Shown in pieces: positions 23,138 to 29,855 of a DNA stretch of 29,855 bases. The DNA is from Ectocarpus siliculosus (lineage: Eukaryota > Sar > Phaeophyceae > Ectocarpales > Ectocarpaceae): contig FN649741.1 in the NCBI GenBank assembly GCA_000310025.1, positions 2,844,859-2,874,713 on the forward strand. The letters run 5' to 3'. The notes beneath the pieces were generated by a model. It saw only the letters and a program-made list of their open reading frames with translations, did no database searches and was not told the origin of the DNA. A program made the position numbers and the translations under genes. Each line of letters opens with the position of its first letter. Position 1 is the first letter of the stretch.

Positions 23138-26100
23138 CCACCACCACTACCAACGACAACAACAACGGCAACGACAACGACAACATCAACAATAACTACC
23201 ACCACGCCTCGTCGTCGCGGAACGCGAGCAGTTCGTCTGCACCTGCCGCGCGTGCACGGTCCTGCCCGACCGGTGCCGAGCCTTCCGGTGCCCGTCCAAG
23301 GACTGCCGCACCGGCAAGGTCTGCCCGCACGGCGACGGCGGGGACGAGTCCGCGGAACGGTCTTGGGGATGTCTGGCGTGCGGGCACCAGTGCGACCCCG
23401 AGGAGATCGAGGTGTTGCTTGAGGCGGAGGAGTCGCTGTCTGAGGCCCTGGAGATGGCTGACGAGCTAGGTGAGATGGAGCAATTTTTTGTTTGCTGCTA
23501 TGTATGCATATGTTGTGTTGTGTTGTGTTTTTTTTTTTAGCATCATCTTTTCGGTCGCTCTAATGCGGTCTTCTTGACACGTGAGTCAACGCGATCGACA
23601 CCCGTACATGCCGTGCGTGCGATCTCGTTTCTGAATGAGTGAGTGACGAGCCACGCGAATGATGAGGTCCTCCCTTATCCCCTTTTCCCGCCTGTAGTCG
23701 CCTCGGCCCCTGGCCCCCGTCCCGCCTTTCAAGCCTTTTTTACCCAGACCTGCGACGAACCCCCTCACGTGCGCTGTGTGACTGCCGGCTTAACTTAGGA
23801 GTGGAACAAATCGACGCTTTAGTGCAAGACGCCAGGGTGGTACACCCCACGCACTACGTGGTCTTCTGGGCGTTGGAGGCGACGGCGAAGCGGCTTTCCG
23901 GCGAGAGCGCAGGAGGCGGGGGGCGCCGCGAGCGCGTGGCTCAGGCGGCGGAGGCAGCCTGGGCAAGGTACGCTTCTTTTCTTTTTTTTCTTGTCAGCTT
24001 GTTTGGCTGTACATGGTACGCTGTGATGCGTGCAGGCTGTGTGTTGCTGTGTGTTGTCCTTTATGTGTGTGTGTTTCCCGCCTTGTCTGTTTGAAACAGT
24101 GATTGTCTTCGCACTAAGGACCGTTTTATGTCTCTGCTCAGTTCCTTCTTCTATCCGAAGGACTGGTCCAGTTGACGCAGTCTTCTTCCGCCGTCACACG
24201 CCAACTACCCACAATGGGGTACACAAATAGGAAACCTTCGGAGAAGCTGACCCAGAAAAAACTACACAAGCGCAATTGTATTATTACGTATAGTCTTCTT
24301 ACAATTTAAGTTTTCTCTGAGAACCCTTCATTTCGCTTCTTTCGGCTTCTGTGAGCGCTCTATTCCGGTCTTCTCGGGCTCTCACAGAGCAGCATTTCCT
24401 CTGGAAATTTGGCACTTTGGTGGACTTTCCACTTTTTTTATCTTCCGCTTTTATCTCTCTCGCCTGCTCCTGTCACCCCGCTCTGTACCATTATACAACG
24501 CATTCCACTCGAAGTACGGCCCTCTGTGTGTGTGCCTCCTTCTCCTCCGTTCCTCCGTCTCTCTATGTCTCTGACGGTCTGTCTATCCACATTCTCTTTT
24601 CATTTTCGCCTTCTCTCCTGACCGCTCTCGCGTCGGAATGGTCTGTTGTTTGTTCCGATTCCGTGTGCTACTGCTGTACATTTTTTTTTTTCTTGTAACA
24701 CCTTCACACGGTGTGCACTCACCTCTTATCACCTTGGTACCGTATTCTCTCTCTCTCTCCTCTCGGTGTGTGTGTCTGTGTATCCACGTTGTCTTTCAAT
24801 TTTTGCTTTTCTCTCTTAACCGCTCTCGCGTCGGAATGGTCTGTTGTTTGTTCCGATTCCGGCAACGGTGTTGTGTGCTCCGGTTCCGATAATCCCTTCT
24901 AAAGGCCCGGAAAATGCGAAAATACACTCCTTTCTACCTCCACTCTCGATGGCTACCCCGGCCCACTCCTCCCACTCCTCTGTAGCTACTCCATGACTTC
25001 ATTTGTTCAGAATTCAAGTAGTGCGTCCAATTCTTCGTGCTGTCTTTATTCTTGTTTTGCAGTTCAAGTAGTGCGTTAAATTGGTAGTGCTGTCTTTCTT
25101 CATTCGCAGTGCAGCCGACAATTTTGTCAATTTTTTGCAGTTCTGAGTTCTGGATGTGTATCAGATAATGGAGGGGTACTGGGCACGGCGATGGGAAACA
25201 AATAATGGACCTTTACATCTCCTTAAATCACACACGAACCTCCATCATGGGAACTCCACCTTCACGGAAACTTTAACTGCCATCGGTGCTTACCTTCATT
25301 TTAACAATATCCTACACCCACTTTCAGAGAAAACGTTGCCTTGGAATCGCTTCAAATAAAGCGGGGGCGCGCAGCTCCCAAAACCTTGTAGAAGTATTTA
25401 TATATTTCCCGGCAGTATCACGTCGTGTGCAAATGTACGAATATGCTCAATTTTCCCGAAAAGTGTTACGTTGGAGTTTTGAGTCACAGCTCAACCGTGG
25501 GATCCTACGCTACATCCTGCTCGAGTACTGTATATACTCTATGCTCGACGTTTCTTTCTATAAATGGCGGGCCGGCTACCGCCGTGTGTGGCGGGAGGTG
25601 ATACAAATAGCGGGCCAGTACTAAATACTGGGTGCGACCGGGGGTGACAACAAGTAGCGGTGGCGCCTGGGGTCCGCGCAACCCTTGAGACCACCCTTGA
25701 TCGCGTACTACGCGCTCGACAACCTGAGAGGCATCCGTAACATGTACTACTATACCGTCAAATTCATCCGCGAAACGCCTCCTTTCATGTATCCGTTTGT
25801 CGGCCGGTCGTGCTGCTGCTGCTGCTGCTGCTGCTGTTGTTGGTGGTGGTGGTGGTGTTTGGTCGAACCAAGGCTGGTATCGGCGGTCGAGGAGGCGCTG
25901 CCGGCCCTGCACCACGAGAAGGTGGTGTACTTGGATGCTCTGGCGCAGTCGCGGGTCGTCGCCGGTGACATCAAGGTGTGTACAACTTGTACCTGGATAT
26001 GTGTGTCTCTTTACTAGCTACATCGAGCGCGCTACATGGCCAATGGAAAAGACGGCAGTGTCGGTTCTGTTGAAAACAGAAAGAAATTGCTTCTAAAGGC

Positions 26101-27400
26101 CATGATCTGGGTGTGCGTGTCGACGTATGCGTGCCATGTAAAAGTTCGTTTGAGTGGGAGGAGGGCGAGCCCGCTGTTATTGTGTCTTCGGATACTTCTA
26201 TCTATAATATCGGCACGACCGGTGCTGGACCATGACAAGTATAGTAGTCGTGTGTGGGGGGGTACGCGGATCGGGGTAGGTGTTTGCATCCCCAGGGCTT
26301 GGGACACACACACACACACACATCGAGTATTTTCCTTGTGCTCCTTCAGAAGCGGGGCTCTGTCGTCCAACTCCTGCGCCCCCCCCCCCCTGTCTGTAGA
26401 ACCCTTTGATTACCGTATATGACACAAGATAACACACCCCCTTGGCCGATTTTCAAAGCTCGATTTCTCAACAGCAGCAAGAGTCACAGCGCCGAAAACG
26501 GCGGCGTTGGAACCGTCTCGTCGAGAGCTGTTCGAAAACGTATTGTTTCATTTATGCATCCTCTTCGTCGTGGAGTAATCGAGCTTTGAAAATCGGCCAA
26601 GGGGGTGTGTTATCTTGTGTCATATACGGTATGAAAGTGTTCGTCATCTTTATCCCCGCTACGAGACTGACTGACTTCTTTTCATCTGTCAACCGGTTAG
26701 CGCGGTCGATGTTAACGAAGAAACACACACGCACGCCCACACGATGTACGCCATGTTGCGCCCCATGGACTTGGACCGCCGGGCGGAACACAAACACAAA
26801 CACGATGATGTAGATGGCATCGTAGATTTCTGGAAAGTAGTGCTACAGCAGCACACGTTTGCCAGCCTACGTGCCGCGCCCTCCCGCGTTCTACCCGTAG
26901 CCTGACTTGCGGCGAGGCGACGTTTGAGCTTGATCCTTGGGGAGAACAGGGTTGGGTTGATACTACACTTGAACGGCGTTTTTTTGGGTGGGAATGCGAA
27001 CAATATCACAAGATGATATAAAATAACAAGATTATAGGGCCATTTTACCGGTTTCAGTATCTACTCCGTACTTGCATGTTTTGGCAGTCTGTGGGGGCAC
27101 CGTTGTTGTTGTGCGTTTGTTGGATGCATGTCTTAACTCAAATCTTCTTGAACTCCAAAAAGGTGAATTTACAGGCTTCTCACAAAGCAGTTTGGTTGCG
27201 TCGCTTGTGTGTCTCCGCCGCTCTGTCCTGTGTTTGCGGGGGAACAGGGCGCCCGCGAGGCCTACGAGTCGGCGCACAGGGTGTCCGTGATGGTGAGCGG
27301 CGCCAACACGATCCCGACGCTGGACATCAAGTCTCTCGCAGAAAGGACGCCGACCTCGGCCAACGAGCTCCGTGCCAGGTACTCCGGCGGCCAGGTATGA
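18656..27400 (+). CDS. SMYD/SmydA-type SET-domain protein (probable lysine methyltransferase)
   Basis: Ten exons: 18656-18761, 19280-19440, 20077-20226, 20937-21144, 21666-21739, 22076-22214, 23232-23469, 23799-23967, 25873-25975, 27248-27400 (TGA). Joins from exon 2 onward agree in phase (2, 2, 0, 2, 0, 1, 2, 0) and give 464 residues; exon 1 adds 35 but does not join in phase. Numbered from exon 2: GRVCVATQAFKAGDVLLED (1-19) is the N-terminal SET strand block; ILGTLNTNSHE closes exon 4; IMEHDCTPNC (exon 5) replaces the usual NHSCxPN; VTAIRQVGEGERLSIDYG (exon 6) is the GExLxxxY block with the catalytic Tyr; FVCTCRAC starts a long post-SET cysteine cluster ending GCLACGHQC (exon 7). Helical, TPR-like sequence with HPTHY follows. 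The TN...HDCxPN pattern is that of SmydA proteins. No canonical MYND finger is seen; only VCLACCGFHEASAC lies in its place. Inference: methylates histone or other protein lysines using S-adenosylmethionine, or is a diverged relative. Confidence 0.85.
18793..18896. repeat. nested hairpin in SET gene intron 1
   Basis: Bases 18803-18818 (GGAAAGAAATAAATAT) pair exactly with 18871-18886, and flanking bases extend the arms imperfectly to about 26 bp each. Inside, 18846-18852 (GGAAACA) pairs with 18857-18863 (TGTTTCC) over a 4-base loop. It begins about 30 bases after the exon 1 donor. It may be a small MITE; no target duplication is clear. Confidence 0.65.
20041..20076 (+). repeat. CAA/CAT-rich run forming the acceptor of SET exon 3
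   Basis: A run of CAA and CAT triplets ends in CAACAG, whose AG is the splice acceptor used by exon 3. The usual pyrimidine tract is absent directly before the AG. Reading phase on both sides supports this acceptor. Confidence 0.6.
20541..20675 (+). repeat. dispersed intronic repeat, copy 1
   Basis: Lies in intron 3 of the SET gene. A GT run and T run lead to TAGCATCGACCGCGCTAACC, then GACCAATGAAAAGACGTCAG, an A-rich stretch and TTCTAAATG before another GT run. The same order recurs at 21163-21280, 26001-26122 and, reversed, at 26655-26735. Confidence 0.75.
21163..21280 (+). repeat. dispersed intronic repeat, copy 2
   Basis: Starts 19 bases after the exon 4 donor. It shows GTGTGGTTTT, then CTAGCGTCGAACGCCGTTAA, then TGATCAATGAAAAGCCGTC and an A-rich stretch before a GTGTGTG run. 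It is more diverged from copy 1 than copy 4 is. Confidence 0.7.
23106..23138. repeat. (ACA)n microsatellite in SET intron 6
   Basis: About eleven CAA/ACA units, followed by further CAAC-rich sequence up to about 23200. It lies in the last part of the ~1.0-kb intron before exon 7, similar to the CAA-rich run before exon 3. Confidence 0.85.
24583..24861. repeat. tandem duplication with ~198-bp period in SET intron 8
   Basis: A 43-base block beginning ACCGCTCTCGCGTCGGAATG occurs identically at 24621-24663 and 24819-24861. The bases before each copy (TATCCAC followed by a pyrimidine-rich stretch) also match imperfectly, so the repeat unit is close to 198 bp. The exact tract suggests recent duplication or gene conversion. 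Confidence 0.75.
25013..25110. repeat. tandem duplication with 50-bp period in SET intron 8
   Basis: Two units start TTCAAGTAGTGCGT and end GTGCTGTCTTT followed by a T-rich stretch and a GCAG, offset by exactly 50 bases with a few substitutions. Each unit ends in a plausible acceptor-like AG, but no exon in phase follows. Confidence 0.7.
25811..25857 (+). repeat. (CTG)n-(GTG)n microsatellite just before SET exon 9
   Basis: About eight CTG units, two TTG units and a GTG run lie 16 bases before the exon 9 start at 25873. They stand where a pyrimidine tract would be expected. Confidence 0.85.
26001..26122 (+). repeat. dispersed intronic repeat, copy 3
   Basis: Begins 25 bases after the exon 9 donor. 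It contains GTGTGTCTCTTTACTAGC, CATCGAGCGCGCTA, GGCCAATGGAAAAGACGGCAG and TTGCTTCTAAAGG. About a dozen bases around AACCGGCTGA of copy 1 are shortened. Confidence 0.7.
26411..26631. mobile_element. MITE with perfect 55-bp terminal inverted repeats, TA-flanked
   Basis: Bases 26411-26465 are exactly reverse-complementary to 26577-26631, with 111 bases between. Both ends read TA-CCGTATATGACAC, so the outermost TA may be the duplicated target, as in Tc1/mariner-type (Stowaway-like) MITEs. There is no coding capacity, so it would need a transposase from elsewhere. Perfect arms suggest recent insertion or ongoing correction. It lies in intron 9 of the SET gene between copies 3 and 4 of the dispersed repeat. 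Part of its core is shared with 6717-6782. Confidence 0.85.
26655..26735 (-). repeat. dispersed intronic repeat, copy 4 (reverse)
   Basis: On the minus strand it reads GTGTGTGTTTCTTCGTTAAC, then ATCGACCGCGCTAACCGGTT, then GATGAAAAGAAGTCAGTCAG, very close to copy 1. It starts 24 bases after the MITE. Confidence 0.75.
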
Positions 27401-28036
27401 CGACAACGTCACGTAATCAATCGTGACAAGCCACGCCAATCCCTCCGGACAGGCGCGACGACGACAAAGTCAAGGCAACAAGTGCCGGCCGGCAGCTGTT
27501 TTATATGATATCAGAAGCCTCTTCCTTGTCCTGGATGGCGGCGTGCAGTGGCGGCCGTTGAGGCGGTGGTGGCCGCGGGGGCGGTTTCCGTCGGTAGCGG
27601 AGGCAGCGGCGGCGGCGGCGGCGGTGGCGACATCGGTCGCACACAGCTGTGGTGAAGGACAGGGGTCTCAACAGACTTGGGGTTGTTCTCCCAGGGTCGC
27701 CTGGCGTGGAGCTAGGTTCCCGCGGCGACGGCGGCGGTATTTGTTTAGCGGTAAGCAATAGCTAGGTGGTCGTGCCACCTTGCCGAAGCTGAGATTTGGC
27801 GAAAGTGACCCGGCAAGCGGTAGTGGCTGCTGCTGCCTAGGTGCAGCGGCAGGAGCAGCAAAGGTAAGCGTAGTGAAGCTAGGCCGCGGCCGGTCGGACC
27901 GCTTTTCTTTTTTCTTTTTTTCCTTGATTTGGGTTGTGTCTCGTCTTTTCAACAAGATTAGAGAAAGGAAGAACAGGAGAGACAATAGACGTAGGCGTAA
28001 TGTGTCTTGTGCTCTTCGTGTGTGTGTTTCCTCGAG
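27401..28036. other. region after the SET stop codon
   Basis: No firm gene. The bases across the stop (CAG then GTATGA) also form a good donor, and a second good donor (AAAG then GTAAGC) lies near 27865. A GGC/GCG-rich run at about 27600-27630 would encode an alanine or glycine tract. Extra downstream exons are possible but not shown. Confidence 0.4.
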
Positions 28037-28135
28037 TTTTTGCGGTATTTCCCACCGGAACGCTGGTTGAACTGGCGGTACGATTTGTTCCCGTGGAATT
28101 TGTTGAACGGAGCGGACGTCATCGATCTGGTCCAC
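28037..28135 (+). other. possible orphan exon, unrecognised
   Basis: A 99-base stretch lies between an acceptor-like CTCGAG and a donor-like GTGAAA, open in phase 0 for 33 codons. It contains RYFPPERWLNWRYDLFPW and NGADVIDLVH. About three quarters of third codon positions are G or C, as in the firm exons. It would join in phase with SET exon 10 if CAG|GTATGA at 27394 were used as a donor, but such an extension is not typical of SMYD proteins. It may instead belong to another gene running off the contig. Confidence 0.3.
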
Positions 28136-28155
28136 GTGAAAACCGTGCCTGGCGT

Positions 28156-28157
<2 letters not shown>

Positions 28158-28193
<36 letters not shown>

Positions 28194-28200
28194 TTTTTTT
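28158..28200. repeat. (TG)16 followed by T11
   Basis: A perfect TG run followed by a T run, just after the possible orphan exon. The same GT-run to T-run order precedes copy 1 of the dispersed repeat, but the sequence that follows here matches it only weakly. Confidence 0.85.
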
Positions 28201-29548
28201 ACGCGAGTCGGTGGCGACTGGCCTGAGAAAATCAGCGCTTGTTTTTTCCCGCTTGCTGCTCTCCGAGCAATGTATGAAACACGGCGTTACAGCAGCAGCA
28301 GACTTAGCTTGCAACACAGTTTTTTTGTTGCTGTATCTTTGCCGCAACACACATGTAGTACCTGTCCTTGAGGTACGCGGGCTTGCTTCTACAAGTGGGC
28401 GACATCACGACAGTTGAGTTTGTTTGGTAGAGGTGTACAGTGCGTTCTCCTGTTATCAGGGGGTATGTTGTAAGGGGTCTCGCGGCTTTGAAGTTTTTTG
28501 TCTCGGAAGAGCTTCCTCGCTCGCTCCGTATTATTTAAGTACAATAGGGTAAGGGCGCGTGTTGTTGAGGTGCATTTTTTGGGAGGGGGATTGTATATTG
28601 GGCTGCGACCTGTCCGCTAGAGTATGGGAACTGGGGGCGCAAAGTTGGTAAACAGAAGGAGAGCGAAGCTCACAACAAATGCCACCTCGTTTTTCCGGTT
28701 GACGTTGTTGTTGCCAACTGGTGGACGGGGTTGCTACATATATTTCGGAGGTCCAGCAAGACCGAGAACAACAAATGGATAATGACAATGCGCCGGACGC
28801 CACCCCCCCCCCCCCCCCCTATCCATGTGCTAAGCCGGTAGGCTCGTCTCTTCTCGTATCTGCGCCTACTGGTACACATTGCTTCAGAGGCGGCGGGTCG
28901 GTGGCGCGTGTAAGGGGGTAACGAGACCATTGGGGAGAGTTCATAGAGCAACTAAGGCGGAACGCGTGCTTGACCCGTTCTTATGGCAAACGTTATGAGA
29001 GGGGTACATGTTGCACGATATCAGAGAGGCGATTTTGATCACGACACCCCGCCATATGCGGGGTGGAAGTCGGTCGATGCAAGCATGCATCGCGTCGCCG
29101 GTCAAGGTCTCACAACTCGAAACAGCTCCTGCGCCGTAGGAAAATACGCAAGCGCAAGAATATAGCTCGGTGGGAGACGTCAATACACCAGCTGGTGTAT
29201 CACGGCCGGAGTCTCTCGTAGTGGCGCTCTTGAATACGCGCACTGGTGAACGTGGTGGATGACGGTAACAATCGCCTTTTTCAGGACAGTTCTCCAGCCT
29301 ATTCCTCGCCATCCCATGGGTCTCCCCCTAGTCGGGTCGGGCGAAATAAGTGCAGGGAAGCAACTCTCCGACTACAATACTTATCCTCTTGTATCAGCGC
29401 ATGGGCACTCCCGCGCCCGCAGTCAAAGCTCGAACTCTATTAGCTAGCCAGCGCCAACCTTCCCGATATAAGGATCACGCTACGACAGACACCGGGGGCC
29501 GGCACTTGTGTTTCTGTCCGCCAACCTCAATTCTCCCCCGCCAGCCAG
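28201..29548. other. gene-free right flank
   Basis: Open frames on both strands are short and lack motifs. Contents: an 18-C run at about 28802-28819 and an exact 18-base palindrome at 29183-29200. Nothing else was identified. Confidence 0.5.
29183..29200. repeat. 18-bp perfect palindrome
   Basis: ATACACCAGCTGGTGTAT is its own reverse complement. It lies in gene-free sequence. It could be a binding site for a dimeric protein or chance; nothing around it decides. Confidence 0.8.
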
Positions 29549-29855
29549 CCCCCCCCCCCCCCCCCCCCGGGAGGGGGGGGGGGAACCGGGAGGGGAACCC
29601 CCAAAAACTCCCAAAACCCTTCCAAAGGGTTGCTTTCCCCCCAGGAACGAATTTCCCCTGGCTTCTTCCGGGGCCCTTGGGGAATTTTCTAAGGATCTTT
29701 CCCCCCCCCCAACCCCCCCCCAAAAAAAAAGGGGGGGAAACCACAAAAAAAACCCCACATCCTCCCTGGTAACCAGGCCCCTGGGCAAGCCAAATCTTCA
29801 AAAAAAAACCAAAAACCCCTGGCTGGGCCCAACTCCCCAAAAACCCCAGGGAAAA
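29549..29855. other. probable low-quality sequence at the contig end
   Basis: Nearly every base is part of a run of two to twenty identical bases (C20-type run, then G, A and C runs throughout), unlike the preceding 29 kb. This is the pattern of overcalled bases at the tail of a poor read. Frames read here should not be used. Confidence 0.8.

Noticed and set aside
25286-25624. 112-codon + frame in SET intron 8 with aromatic-rich sequence
   Set aside because: AT-rich, no acceptor or donor in phase with exons 8 and 9, and the exon 8 to 9 join works without it.
25505-25915. 136-codon minus-strand frame over SET exon 9
   Set aside because: Contains repeat-derived poly-Ala and Pro runs; the + strand exon 9 fits phase and family.
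29475-29840. Gly/Pro-rich frames at the right end
   Set aside because: They arise from homopolymer runs in what looks like poor sequence.
1-29855. CRISPR array, prokaryotic operon or integrated large-virus block
   Set aside because: No regularly spaced repeats with unique spacers, genes are spliced, and no viral replication or capsid gene was seen; the FNIP gene alone does not show a viral origin.

Overview
The window is eukaryotic nuclear DNA and looks like one draft contig. It has intron-rich genes with GT-AG introns of about 330-1,900 bp, GC-rich third codon positions in exons, and many trinucleotide and homopolymer tracts. The gene content mixes a plant-type plastid-like alpha/beta hydrolase, a SMYD/SmydA-type SET protein and an FNIP-repeat protein. 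I infer a photosynthetic stramenopile, most likely a brown alga of Ectocarpus type; the rank is a guess from gene structure and no marker gene proves it. The last ~300 bases are made almost entirely of stretched homopolymer runs and look like an unpolished read tail.

Layout, left to right. About 477-3506 (+): 3' part of a multi-pass membrane protein gene resembling membralin (TMEM259), five exons, with a frame problem in exon 4. 3507-10698: about 7 kb without a convincing gene. It holds repeats: a 23-bp inverted pair, a 15-bp hairpin, a 60-bp AG tract, a relic of the same element family as the MITE at 26.4 kb, a ~290-bp imperfect foldback element, and a tRNA-like (SINE-like) segment. 10699-12522 (+): intronless 607-residue reading frame with about 20 FNIP repeats of 22 residues. 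12523-14085: no gene seen. 14086-17576 (-): five-exon alpha/beta hydrolase with a complete Ser-Asp-His triad. 17577-18655: divergent intergenic interval. 18656-27400 (+): ten-exon SET-domain gene of the SMYD family; its introns carry four copies of one dispersed repeat and a 221-bp MITE with perfect 55-bp inverted repeats flanked by TA. 27401-29855: no firm gene, one possible orphan exon, then the poor-quality end.

The four genes do not form an obvious pathway. Membralin relatives act in the ER membrane, the hydrolase is probably a lipid or ester hydrolase of an organelle, the SET protein is a probable lysine methyltransferase or a diverged relative, and the FNIP protein is probably a protein-interaction scaffold. 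Splice joins in the hydrolase gene, and in the SET gene from exon 2 onward, were checked by reading phase and all agree. Two joins do not agree and are reported: SET exon 1 to exon 2, and the membralin-like exon 4.
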